A DNA stretch of 10,981 nt from Bacteroidales bacterium. Its GTDB lineage: Bacteria; Bacteroidota; Bacteroidia; Bacteroidales; UBA932. Below, one piece after another: positions 1-7,639 of the stretch. Numbering within the stretch: the stretch's first letter is position 1; each line of letters starts with the position of its first letter. Position numbers and translations under genes: made by a program. The stretch spans positions 1-10,981 of the forward strand of contig JAFZLQ010000049.1 in NCBI GenBank assembly GCA_017551425.1, given 5' to 3'. The notes under the pieces were generated by a model. That model had not been told where the DNA came from, searched no databases, and saw nothing but the letters and a program-made list of their open reading frames with translations.

Positions 1-2
1 GT

Positions 3-854
3 GATCCCCATGATTCCGGCAACGATCCCGATATCATTTATGGCCTGGGCTCCAATGACGATGGCGGAAGTGTAGTGTCAATGATTGCTGCATTCCGCCA
101 TTTTTTTGAAGCCGAGATGCCCGTCAACCTGATGTTGGTCCTCACCCGGCAGGAAGAGGTCAGCGGCCCTGACGGCGCCCGCTGGCTCTTCGCTCCGGAC
201 GGTCTTTTCGCGACGGACAGCCGCTGGCCGATGCCGAAGTGGGTCATCGTTGGCGAGCCCACCGGAATGCGTGTTGCGAGCAGCGAACGCGGTCTGTTGG
301 TGCTGGACGGCGAGGCGCAGGGCGTCAGCGGGCATGCAGCCCGCGGCGAGGGCGTGAACGCCCTCTATATTGCCCTGGACGATATCGCCGCCCTGCGCGC
401 TCACCGCTTCTCCCGCATTTCCCCGCTGATGGGCGAGGTGAAGCTGAATGTCACGCAGATCGAAGCTGGACAGGCGCACAACATCATCCCCGATCGCTGC
501 CGCTTCGTCGTGGACATCCGTCCGACGGAGCTATACACCAACGAGGAGATCGTGGCAGAACTGCAGGCTCTGTGCAAGAGCACGCTGACGGCCCGCAACC
601 TGCTCAACCGCTCCTCGGCTACGCGCGCCGCTTCGCCGCTGCTGCGCACGGCTGCCGAGCTCGGCGTCGAGACTTATTCCTCCCCCACGACCTCCGACTG
701 GATGCGCATCTCCTGCGATGCCGTCAAGATGGGGCCCGGGGAATCCTCCCGTTCCCACAAGGCGGACGAGTTTATCCATGCCCGGGAGATACGGGAAGGC
801 ATTGACAGTTATATAGCTTTTATTGAGAGATTCTATGGCAACACTTTGGAATAA
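3..854 (+). CDS. argE: M20-family N-acyl amino acid deacylase, ArgE type (5' end cut by window)
   Basis: The reading frame is open from the window edge, so the N-terminus lies upstream; 283 residues are visible and the internal GTG/ATG codons at 75 and 81 are not the start. The family is zinc-dependent M20 metallohydrolases. Visible family landmarks are GLGSNDDGG with the bridging metal Asp (codon 57-59), the Glu-Glu pair in TRQEEVSG (153-158), GEPT with a metal Glu (255-257), the dimerisation-domain stretch GVSGHAARGEGVNALY, VDIRPTE, and the late metal His in SRSHKADEF (756-758). The first metal His is outside the window. It is followed by argH with a 20-base overlap, which supports a role in arginine synthesis. 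From known Bacteroidetes biochemistry (N-succinylornithine carbamoylation in Bacteroides fragilis), the real substrate may be an N-acyl citrulline rather than N-acetylornithine; the sequence alone cannot decide. DapE is a less likely alternative because of the neighbours. Confidence 0.88.
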   Translation, partial: DPHDSGNDPDIIYGLGSNDDGGSVVSMIAAFRHFFEAEMPVNLMLVLTRQEEVSGPDGARWLFAPDGLFATDSRWPMPKWVIVGEPTGMRVASSERGLLVLDGEAQGVSGHAARGEGVNALYIALDDIAALRAHRFSRISPLMGEVKLNVTQIEAGQAHNIIPDRCRFVVDIRPTELYTNEEIVAELQALCKSTLTARNLLNRSSATRAASPLLRTAAELGVETYSSPTTSDWMRISCDAVKMGPGESSRSHKADEFIHAREIREGIDSYIAFIERFYGNTLE

Positions 855-2154
855 AGGGACTTCTGCGACGGAGACGGTCGATCGTTTCACGGTCGGGAAC
901 GACCGCGTGCTCGATCTGCGGCTCGCGCGCTATGACGTGCAGGGTTCCCGGGCGCACATCAGGATGCTCGGGAAGATCGGCCTCCTGGGAGAGGACGAAT
1001 ACGCTGCGTTGGACGCTGCGCTCGGGCGCATCGCAGACCGCATAGAGGCCGGAGATTTCACCCTGGAGCCGGACGTCGAGGATATCCATTCGCAGGTGGA
1101 GCTGCTGCTCACCCGCGAACTGGGCGACCTCGGCAAGAAGATCCACGCCGGCCGCTCGCGCAACGACCAGGTGCTCGTGGACCTGAAACTGTTCCTCCGG
1201 GACGAGTTGAAGACCGTGCGCGAAGAGGTCCTCACCCTCTTCCGGACGCTCCAGGCCCTCAGCGATAAGCATAAGGAGGTCCTGCTGCCCGGCTATACGC
1301 ATGCGCAGGTGGCGATGCCCTCTTCTTTCGGTCTCTGGTTCGGCGCCTATGCTGAGGCCCTCGTAGATGATATGTACGCCCTCGGCGGCGCATACAAGGT
1401 CGTCAACCGCAACCCGCTCGGCTCCGCCGCGGGCTACGGCAACTCCTTCCCGCTGGACCGGGAGATGACCACGGAGCTGCTGGGCTTCGACTCTCCCGTC
1501 TACAACAGCGTAGCCGCGCAGATGCAGCGCGGCCGCACCGAGCGCACGGTGGCTTCCGCGCTGGGCGGCATTGCGCTGACGCTCAATAAATTCGCGGCGG
1601 ACTGCTGCATGTATATGTGTCCCAATTTCGGCTTCATCCACTTCCCGGACGAACTGACCACGGGCTCCAGCATTATGCCGCACAAGAAGAATCCTGACGT
1701 GTGGGAAATCCTGCGCGGCAAGTGCAACCGGATCCTGTCCTGCGAGAATGAGATCGCGCTGATGTGCAGCAATATGCCGCACGGCTACCACCGCGACTGG
1801 CAGCTGCTCAAGGACGTGCTCTTCCCCGCCCTGGAGCTGATGCACGAATGCCTGCAGATGACGGACTACATGCTGCAGCACATCGAGGTGAACACGAAGA
1901 TTCTCGACAACCCGCTCTACGACTACCTCTTCACGGTCGAGGAAGTGAACCGGCGCACGATGGAGGGAACTCCTTTCCGCGAGGCGTACAGGCAGGTGGG
2001 CGTCGAAGTCAACGAAGGCCGCTTCCGCTACAGCGGCGGCGACAAGGCTTCGCTGAAGGCAAGCGACTTGAAGCACACGCACATCGGGAGTATGGGGAAC
2101 CTGTGCAACGACAGGATATTCGGCCTGATGCAAGTGGCGGCCCAATGGAAATAA
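835..2154 (+). CDS. argH: Argininosuccinate lyase
   Basis: This cytosolic enzyme cleaves argininosuccinate to arginine and fumarate, the last step of arginine synthesis, and acts as a homotetramer. The protein is 439 residues, close to the usual 440-470. Motifs run in the expected order: GKKIHAGRSRNDQV near residues 100-113, LPGYTHAQVAMPS with the conserved His156, NPLGSAAGYGNSFPLDR, and the fumarase/ASL signature GSSIMPHKKNPD at residues 277-288, whose serine lies in the catalytic loop. I chose ATG 835 (MATLWNKG). An in-frame TTG at 823 would add four residues, but a TTG start is less likely and the shorter form begins like other family members. It overlaps the argE end by 20 bases, and carA starts 17 bases after its stop, so the three are probably one transcript with coupled translation. 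Nothing looks damaged. Confidence 0.96.
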   Translation: MATLWNKGTSATETVDRFTVGNDRVLDLRLARYDVQGSRAHIRMLGKIGLLGEDEYAALDAALGRIADRIEAGDFTLEPDVEDIHSQVELLLTRELGDLGKKIHAGRSRNDQVLVDLKLFLRDELKTVREEVLTLFRTLQALSDKHKEVLLPGYTHAQVAMPSSFGLWFGAYAEALVDDMYALGGAYKVVNRNPLGSAAGYGNSFPLDREMTTELLGFDSPVYNSVAAQMQRGRTERTVASALGGIALTLNKFAADCCMYMCPNFGFIHFPDELTTGSSIMPHKKNPDVWEILRGKCNRILSCENEIALMCSNMPHGYHRDWQLLKDVLFPALELMHECLQMTDYMLQHIEVNTKILDNPLYDYLFTVEEVNRRTMEGTPFREAYRQVGVEVNEGRFRYSGGDKASLKASDLKHTHIGSMGNLCNDRIFGLMQVAAQWK

Positions 2155-2171
2155 GTAATACAACGATATAA

Positions 2172-3248
2172 ATGGCAACACGCAAAAAAGTCAAACTCGT
2201 CCTGCAGAACGGACGTACAATGGAGGGCTGGGGCTTCGGCTACGACGGCCCCTGCGACGGAGAAGTGGTCTTCTCCACGGCCATGGTAGGCTACACGGAA
2301 AGCCTGACGGATCCCTCCTTTTCGGGCCAGATTCTCTGTCTGACCTACCCGATCCTGGGCTGTTACGGCATCCCGGCCATGGAGGTGGACGCCTACGGAA
2401 TCATCAAGAGCTTCGAATCCGAGAGAATCTGGATCCGCGGTCTGGTCGTCACCGACTACAGCGAGAATTTCAGCCACTGGGATGCCGTCCAGAGCCTCGG
2501 CGACTGGATGGCGTCGCAGAAGATTCCCGGCATCTGCGGCATCGACACGCGCCTGCTGACCCAGATCCTGCGCGAAGAGGGTACGATGCTCGGCAAGATC
2601 GTCCCGGCGGACGACGACAGCCCCTTCGACGTGCCGGATCCCCACCGGGAGAACCAGGCCGCGCTGGTGAGCTGCAAGGAGATCATCCGTTACGGCCATG
2701 GCGACAAGAAGGTCGTGCTGGTGGACTGCGGCGTCAAGCACCAGATCCTGCGTAATCTGGTGATCCGCGGGGTCGAGGTCATTCGCGTGCCCTGGGATTA
2801 TGATTTCAACCAGCTGGAATGGGACGGCCTGTTCCTCTCGAACGGCCCGGGCGACCCGATGCACTGCCAGGTGACGGTGGAGCACATCCGGAAGGCCATG
2901 GAGACGGGCAAGCCCATCTGCGGCATCTGTATGGGCAACCAGCTGCTCGGACTGGCCGTCGGCGCTTCCACCTATAAGTTGAAATACGGCCACCGTTCCC
3001 ACAACCAGCCGGTGCGCCTGTGCGGCACCGACAAATGCTACATCACCGCGCAGAACCACGGTTTCGCCGTGGACGACGCGACCTTGCCCGCCGATTGGGA
3101 GCCTTACTTCGTCAACATGAACGACGGCACCAACGAGGGCATACGGCACAAGACCAAGCCGTACTTCTCCGCACAGTTCCACCCCGAGGCCTCCAGCGGC
3201 CCGGAGGATACCGAATTCATTTTTGACGACTTTATCTCCCAGTTATGA
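2172..3248 (+). CDS. carA: Carbamoyl phosphate synthase small (glutaminase) subunit
   Basis: The protein hydrolyses glutamine and passes ammonia to CarB. It has 358 residues, slightly shorter than E. coli CarA. The N-terminal CPSase small-chain domain (about residues 1-140) contains GEVVFSTAMVGYTESLTDPS. A class I glutamine amidotransferase domain (about 175-358) has the nucleophile Cys253 in GICMGNQ, the oxyanion-type FLSNGPGDP motif and the His337/Glu339 pair in FHPEASSGPEDTEFIF, so the triad is complete. ATG 2172 lies 17 bases past the argH stop, with no clear Shine-Dalgarno sequence, as is usual in Bacteroidetes. The TGA stop overlaps the carB start (ATGA at 3245-3248), indicating translational coupling and equal amounts of the two subunits. 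Its place beside argH suggests this CPSase serves arginine synthesis, but it could also supply pyrimidines. Confidence 0.96.
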   Translation: MATRKKVKLVLQNGRTMEGWGFGYDGPCDGEVVFSTAMVGYTESLTDPSFSGQILCLTYPILGCYGIPAMEVDAYGIIKSFESERIWIRGLVVTDYSENFSHWDAVQSLGDWMASQKIPGICGIDTRLLTQILREEGTMLGKIVPADDDSPFDVPDPHRENQAALVSCKEIIRYGHGDKKVVLVDCGVKHQILRNLVIRGVEVIRVPWDYDFNQLEWDGLFLSNGPGDPMHCQVTVEHIRKAMETGKPICGICMGNQLLGLAVGASTYKLKYGHRSHNQPVRLCGTDKCYITAQNHGFAVDDATLPADWEPYFVNMNDGTNEGIRHKTKPYFSAQFHPEASSGPEDTEFIFDDFISQL

Positions 3249-6200
3249 TCGACCCCAACATAAAGAAAGTCCTGGTGCTCGGCTCGGGCGCCCTCAAGAT
3301 CGGCGAAGCCGGCGAATTTGACTACAGCGGCTCCCAGGCCTTGAAAGCCCTCCGTGAGGAAGGCATCAGCACCGTCCTGATGAATCCCAACATCGCCACG
3401 GTGCAGACTTCCGAAGGCGTTGCCGACAAGGTGTATTTCCTGCCCGTGACCCCCTTCTTCGTAGAGAAAGTCATCAAGAAGGAGCAGCCGCAGGGCATTC
3501 TGCTCTCGTTCGGCGGCCAGACAGCCCTGAACTGCGGCGTGGAGCTCTTCAAGAGCGGCGTTCTGGAGCGTTATGGCGTCCAGGTGCTCGGTACTCCGGT
3601 CCAGGCCATCATCGACACGGAGGATCGGGAGCTCTTCGTGGAGCGGCTGGACGAGATCAAGGTCAAGACCATCAAGTCGCACGCCGCGGCCAATCTGGAA
3701 GAGGCGCTCGCCGCCGCCCGTGAGGTGGGCTACCCGGTCATTCTTCGCGCCGCCTACGCGCTGGGCGGTTTGGGGTCCGGTTTCTGTGAGAATGAGGAAG
3801 AACTGGAGACCATGGCCCGGAAGTCCTTCTCCTTCTCCCCGCAGGTGCTCGTCGAGAAGTCGTTGCGCGGCTGGAAGGAGATCGAGTTCGAGGTGATGCG
3901 CGACCGCTACGACAACTGCATCTGTGTTTGTAACATGGAGAACTTCGACCCGCTGGGCATCCATACCGGCGAGAGCATCGTGGTGGCCCCGTGCCAGACA
4001 CTCAGCAACGACGAATGCAATTTCCTTCGCAAGAAGGCCATCGAGATCGTACGCCACATCGGCATCGTGGGTGAATGCAACATCCAGTATGCCTTCAGCC
4101 CGGACGGCGACGACAACCGCGTCATCGAGATCAATGCCCGCCTGAGCCGTTCTTCCGCGCTGGCGTCCAAGGCCACGGGCTATCCCCTCGCCTTCATTGC
4201 CGCCAAGCTCGGCCTGGGTTACGGACTCCACGAGCTTAAGAATACCGTCACCAAGACCACTCCGGCCTTCTTCGAGCCGGCTCTGGACTATGTTGTGTGC
4301 AAGATCCCCCGCTGGGATCTCAATAAGTTCAAAGGCGTCTCGCGCGAGATTGGCTCCAGCATGAAGAGCGTGGGCGAGGTGATGGCCATCGGCCGCACCT
4401 TCGAAGAGGCGATGCAAAAGGGCCTCCGCATGATCGGGCAGGGTGCCAACGGTTTCGTGTGCAACAAGCCGATCCGCAAGGAAGACCTGGACGACGCGCT
4501 GCGGCACCCCACCGACATGCGCATCTTCGCCGTCGCGGCGGCTTTCGAAGCGGGTTACACCGCCGAACGCATCTACGAGCTGACCAAGATCGACCGCTGG
4601 TTCCTGGACAAATTGTACAACATAGAGAAGACCTACCAGGAGCTCGAATCCTGCAAGCAGCTGACCGACATCGGTTTTGACCTGCTCAAGAAGGCCAAGT
4701 GCCAGGGTTTCTCGGACATCCAGATCGCCCGTGTGTTGGGCACCCCTGAGGCCAAAGTCCGCGAGCTGCGCGCTTTCCTGGGCCTGCGTCCGTTCGTCAA
4801 GCAGATCGACACCCTGGCCGCGGAATTCCCCTCCTCGACCAACTATCTGTACATGACCTACAACGGCGAGGTGGACGATATTGCTTTCGAGGACGGCTCC
4901 AACACGGTCATCGTCCTCGGCTCCGGCGCCTATCGCATCGGCAGCAGCGTGGAGTTCGACTGGTGCGGCGTGAATGCCTTGAATACGCTCCGCAAGAGCG
5001 GTTACAAGGCCATTATGATCAATTATAACCCCGAGACGGTATCCACCGACTATGACGTATGCGACCGCCTCTATTTCGATGAGCTGAGCTTCGAGACCGT
5101 GATGGAGATCTGCGGCCTGGAGAAGCCCTATGGCGTCATCGTGAGCGTGGGCGGCCAGATTCCGAACAACCTGGCCGTGCCCCTGATGCGCGCCGGCGTG
5201 CACATTCTGGGCACGACGGCCCACGACATCGACCGGGCCGAGGATCGCAACAAGTTCTCCCAGATCGTGGACAAGCTCGGGATCGACCAGCCGCGCTGGA
5301 GCGAGCTGACCACGATGGAAGATGTCGACAAGTTCGTCGACGAAGTCGGCTTCCCCGTGCTCGTGCGTCCTTCCTACGTGCTCTCCGGAGCCGCCATGAA
5401 TGTCTGCTACAGCAAGGAGGACATGCGCATGTTCCTGGACATGGCCGTCGAGGTCTCCGAGGAGCATCCGGTCGTCATCAGTTCCTTCATGCAGCGCTGC
5501 AAGGAGCTGGAGTGCGACGCGGTCGCAGACGGCGGCAAGGTCCTCGCCTACGCCATTTCCGAGCATATCGAGTTCGCAGGCGTCCACTCCGGCGATGCCA
5601 CCATCCAGTTCCCGCCGCAGAAGATCTACGGCATCACCGCGGCCAAGATCCGCAAGACTACGGCTGCCATCGCCGCGGAGCTGCATATCACCGGTCCGTT
5701 CAACATCCAGTTCCTCGCGACCGACAACTACATCAAGGTCATCGAGTGCAATCTGCGCGCCTCCCGCAGCTTCCCGTTCGTATCCAAGGTCCTGAAGGTC
5801 AACCTGATCGACCTGGCTACCCGCTGTATGCTCGGGCAGCGCCCGGAGCGCATCGACATCGATCCCTTCGAGCTCGACTACGTCGGCATCAAGTGCTCGC
5901 AGTTCTCCTTCGCCCGCCTGGGCAAGGCGGACCCGGTGCTGGGCGTGGACATGGCTTCCACGGGCGAGGTGGGCTGCATCGGCGACAACCTCAACGAGGC
6001 CCTGCTCAAGTCGATGCTCTCCGTGGGGCACCGCATCCCGCAGAAGTCCATCCTCATCTCTTCGGGCAATCCGATCCAGAAGGCGGACCTGCTGCGCGCC
6101 TGCCAGCTCCTGGCGGAGAAGAATTTCACCATCTACGCCACGGGCGGTACTGCCAAATATCTGAATGAGAACGGCGTCCCTGCCTTGCGGGCTCTCTGGC

Positions 6201-6448
6201 CGAACGAGCAGGAAGAAGGCGCTCCCGCTGCGCTGGACCTCATCCGCAAGCATGAGGTGGAGCTGGTGATCAACATCCCCAAGAACTTCACCCACAGCGA
6301 GCTCAGCAACGGCTACCAGATGCGTCGTGCGGCCATCGACTTCAACGTGCCGCTGATCACCAACAGCCGCCTCGCGACCGCCTACATCCGCGCCTTCTGT
6401 GCCGTCCCGCAGGATGCCATCAGCATCAAGAGCTGGGACGAGTACTAG
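3245..6448 (+). CDS. carB: Carbamoyl phosphate synthase large subunit
   Basis: This is the synthetase half of CPSase: it makes carboxyphosphate, then carbamate, then carbamoyl phosphate, using two ATP. At 1067 residues it is full length (E. coli 1073). The internal duplication is plain: GSGALKIGEAGEFDYSG near residue 13 is matched by GSGAYRIGSSVEFDWCG at 559. The order is ATP-grasp half 1 (about 1-400, with EINARLSRSSALASKATGYPLA), oligomerisation region (about 400-545), ATP-grasp half 2 (about 550-930, with ECNLRASRSFPFVSKV) and a C-terminal MGS-like allosteric domain from about residue 934 (ATGGTAKYL, NSRLATAYIRAF). The allosteric domain is present, so control by nucleotides or ornithine is possible, but the ligand cannot be read off the sequence. 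Translation is coupled to carA. A transporter gene starts four bases after the stop. Confidence 0.97.
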   Translation: MIDPNIKKVLVLGSGALKIGEAGEFDYSGSQALKALREEGISTVLMNPNIATVQTSEGVADKVYFLPVTPFFVEKVIKKEQPQGILLSFGGQTALNCGVELFKSGVLERYGVQVLGTPVQAIIDTEDRELFVERLDEIKVKTIKSHAAANLEEALAAAREVGYPVILRAAYALGGLGSGFCENEEELETMARKSFSFSPQVLVEKSLRGWKEIEFEVMRDRYDNCICVCNMENFDPLGIHTGESIVVAPCQTLSNDECNFLRKKAIEIVRHIGIVGECNIQYAFSPDGDDNRVIEINARLSRSSALASKATGYPLAFIAAKLGLGYGLHELKNTVTKTTPAFFEPALDYVVCKIPRWDLNKFKGVSREIGSSMKSVGEVMAIGRTFEEAMQKGLRMIGQGANGFVCNKPIRKEDLDDALRHPTDMRIFAVAAAFEAGYTAERIYELTKIDRWFLDKLYNIEKTYQELESCKQLTDIGFDLLKKAKCQGFSDIQIARVLGTPEAKVRELRAFLGLRPFVKQIDTLAAEFPSSTNYLYMTYNGEVDDIAFEDGSNTVIVLGSGAYRIGSSVEFDWCGVNALNTLRKSGYKAIMINYNPETVSTDYDVCDRLYFDELSFETVMEICGLEKPYGVIVSVGGQIPNNLAVPLMRAGVHILGTTAHDIDRAEDRNKFSQIVDKLGIDQPRWSELTTMEDVDKFVDEVGFPVLVRPSYVLSGAAMNVCYSKEDMRMFLDMAVEVSEEHPVVISSFMQRCKELECDAVADGGKVLAYAISEHIEFAGVHSGDATIQFPPQKIYGITAAKIRKTTAAIAAELHITGPFNIQFLATDNYIKVIECNLRASRSFPFVSKVLKVNLIDLATRCMLGQRPERIDIDPFELDYVGIKCSQFSFARLGKADPVLGVDMASTGEVGCIGDNLNEALLKSMLSVGHRIPQKSILISSGNPIQKADLLRACQLLAEKNFTIYATGGTAKYLNENGVPALRALWPNEQEEGAPAALDLIRKHEVELVINIPKNFTHSELSNGYQMRRAAIDFNVPLITNSRLATAYIRAFCAVPQDAISIKSWDEY

Positions 6449-6452
6449 CAGC

Positions 6453-7487
6453 ATGGCGCGCAGCCGTTTTTTCTGGCACCTGCTGGCCCTTGCCGTCGTG
6501 GCGGTGTGGGGTGTTACCTTCGTCAGCACGAAAACCCTGATTTCCGCGGGTCTGGATCCCGCGGAAATCTTTGTTGTGCGTTTCTCCCTCGCCTACGCCG
6601 GCATCTGGGTAATCTCTTGTCTCCCCCGACCCGATCTCAGTCATCCCCGACCTGATCTCAGTCATCCCCGACCTGATCGGGGATCTCCCCCTCCGTCATT
6701 CGCCGGCTCCGACCGGCGAATCTCCCGCCTCTGGTCCCGGTCGTGGCAGGACGAACTGCTCTTCGCCTTTCTCGGCCTTACCGGCGGCTCATTCTATTTC
6801 CTGACGGAGAATACCGCCCTCGCCCATACGCAGGCATGCAACGTATCTTTCCTCGTGTGCAGCGCGCCACTTTTCACGGCGCTTCTGTCCCTGGTTTACA
6901 GACGCTTGCGCAGGGACCGTTTCGCCGACGCGATGGAGCGCGTCGGCTCCGGCTTGATGCTGGCATTGGGTACGGCGCTCGCCCTTGGCGGCATGTCGCT
7001 CATGCTCTTTGACGGGCAGCGGGTGCAGGTGTCGCTTCGCGGCGACCTGCTTGCCCTCGGCGCCGCCCTCTGTTGGGCGCTCTACAGCCTGTTCATGGGC
7101 CGGATGACGGAAGAATACGGCGCTGTCTTCGCCACGCGAAAGGTTTTCTTTTACGGCCTGCTGACCATCCTTCCCTTCCTGCTGGGCCGGGATTTCGCTC
7201 CGCTGGACCTGTTCCGTCAGCCGGTTGTCTGGGGCAACCTGCTATTCCTGGGCCTGTGCGCTTCCCTCGCCTGCTTCGTCGTATGGAACCTGGTGATGGC
7301 CCGGCTGGGCAACATCACCTCGACCAATTACGTCTATCTGAATCCGGTATTTACGCTCATCTCCGCGATGATCATCCTCGGCGAGCGCCTCACCCCTGCC
7401 GGTGCCATCGGCTCCGCCCTGATCCTGCTCGGCGTCATTCTTGCCGGACGCCAAGGCACATCCCACTTATCAATACGGGGTGCATAG
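6453..7487 (+). CDS. DMT-superfamily (EamA) inner-membrane transporter with a repeat-encoded loop insertion
   Basis: The protein is 344 residues of two EamA repeats, predicted to form about ten membrane helices in the inner membrane. Helix 1 is about residues 8-28 (VVAVWGVTF), helix 2 about 36-56, and helices resume near residue 102 (LLFAFLGLTGGSFYFLTENTAL). The second EamA half begins near GDLLALGAALCWALYSLF and ends in SALILLGVILAG. Family members are usually around 290-300 residues; most of the excess lies in residues about 56-97, a Pro/Arg/Asp/Ser-rich hydrophilic loop containing PRPDLSH twice and then PRPDRGS, encoded by a palindromic repeat cluster. The frame stays open, so the insertion appears tolerated. 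I chose ATG 6453, four bases after the carB stop, because its protein begins directly with helix 1; frames extending upstream would overlap carB. Amino acid or metabolite export is a family-level guess; the substrate is unknown. Confidence 0.9.
   Translation: MARSRFFWHLLALAVVAVWGVTFVSTKTLISAGLDPAEIFVVRFSLAYAGIWVISCLPRPDLSHPRPDLSHPRPDRGSPPPSFAGSDRRISRLWSRSWQDELLFAFLGLTGGSFYFLTENTALAHTQACNVSFLVCSAPLFTALLSLVYRRLRRDRFADAMERVGSGLMLALGTALALGGMSLMLFDGQRVQVSLRGDLLALGAALCWALYSLFMGRMTEEYGAVFATRKVFFYGLLTILPFLLGRDFAPLDLFRQPVVWGNLLFLGLCASLACFVVWNLVMARLGNITSTNYVYLNPVFTLISAMIILGERLTPAGAIGSALILLGVILAGRQGTSHLSIRGA
6619..6727 (+). repeat. Cluster of GTCAT...ATCTC palindromic repeat units inside a coding sequence
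   Basis: Two complete units each form a hairpin between GTCAT and ATCTCC. Unit A (6661-6690) pairs ATCCCCGA (6664-6671) with TCGGGGAT (6677-6684) around a 5-base loop. Unit B (6695-6727) pairs ATTCGCCGG (6698-6706) with CCGGCGAAT (6713-6721) around a 6-base loop. The arms of A and B differ in sequence but pair perfectly, so the pairing rather than the sequence is kept. Two shorter 21-base units precede them (6619-6639 and 6640-6660). They carry the left arm CCCCGACC[C/T]GATC but lack the right arm GGGGATC. The 21-base period equals seven codons and preserves the frame. AATCTC at 6611-6616 may be the tail of another decayed unit. The form recalls short palindromic repeat families such as REP-like or RPE elements, but I cannot name a family. 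Confidence 0.85.
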
Positions 7488-7505
7488 AAGCCCATTCTGC
7501 ACCCC
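7477..7505 (+). terminator. Hairpin over the transporter stop codon, possible operon end
   Basis: GGGGTGCA (7477-7484) pairs perfectly with TGCACCCC (7498-7505), with a further GAA/TTC pairing inside. The TAG stop of the transporter gene (7485-7487) lies just after the left arm. What follows is A/T-rich (AAATGCTTATTT) but has no clean T-run, so a terminator or a 3'-end stabilising role are both possible. Confidence 0.4.
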
Positions 7506-7525
7506 AAATGCTTATTTAAGCTTTG

Positions 7526-7556
7526 CGGGGTGTGAATTGGCCACCCCCACACCCCG
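7526..7556 (+). terminator. Second GGGGTG-armed hairpin between the transporter and tRNA genes
   Basis: CGGGGTGTG (7526-7534) pairs perfectly with CACACCCCG (7548-7556) around a 13-base loop. It starts exactly 50 bases after the CGGGGTG of the preceding hairpin and has nearly the same arms, so the two look like copies of one structure. No T-run follows. Together they are the only candidate end signals for the upstream arg/car block. A small GCTTA/TAAGC inverted repeat (7510-7521) lies between them. Confidence 0.35.
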
Positions 7557-7591
7557 ACTATGTGAATTATGTGGTTGGTTCGACGATTTAT

Positions 7592-7622
7592 TTTGGATTT
7601 CTATTATTTTTGTATACCTTTG
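7592..7622 (+). promoter_or_regulatory. Bacteroidetes-type promoter for tRNA-Phe
   Basis: TTTG at 7592-7595 and TACCTTTG at 7615-7622 match the Bacteroidetes primary sigma consensus (-33 TTTG, -7 TAnnTTTG) with 19 bases between them. Transcription would begin a few bases downstream, about 10-13 bases before the mature tRNA 5' end at 7640. The stretch is A/T-rich compared with the surrounding DNA. Confidence 0.75.
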
Positions 7623-7639
7623 CAATCCCAAAAGGAAAT

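Noticed and set aside
823..834. TTG start giving a four-residue longer ArgH
   Set aside because: ATG 835 is a stronger start codon and its product begins directly with the usual short N-terminus of the family.
820..2181. A 453-codon minus-strand frame opposite argH, and a 384-codon one opposite carA
   Set aside because: Same cause: GC-rich third positions remove stops on the opposite strand. The plus-strand genes account for the region with catalytic motifs.
3104..6529. A 1141-codon open frame on the minus strand covering all of carB
   Set aside because: It lies opposite a full-length, motif-complete carB; its translation has no recognisable domain and is rich in His, Asp, Glu and Ala, as expected from the complement of GC-rich codons. 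It is a composition shadow.
6619..6690. CRISPR array from the regular 21-base repeats
   Set aside because: The units are directly adjacent with no spacers, occur only two to three times, and lie in frame inside a transporter gene.
6453..7487. Transporter gene broken by the repeat insertion
   Set aside because: The reading frame continues through the insertion and both EamA halves follow in order without a stop or frameshift, so it is annotated as an intact gene with an extended loop.
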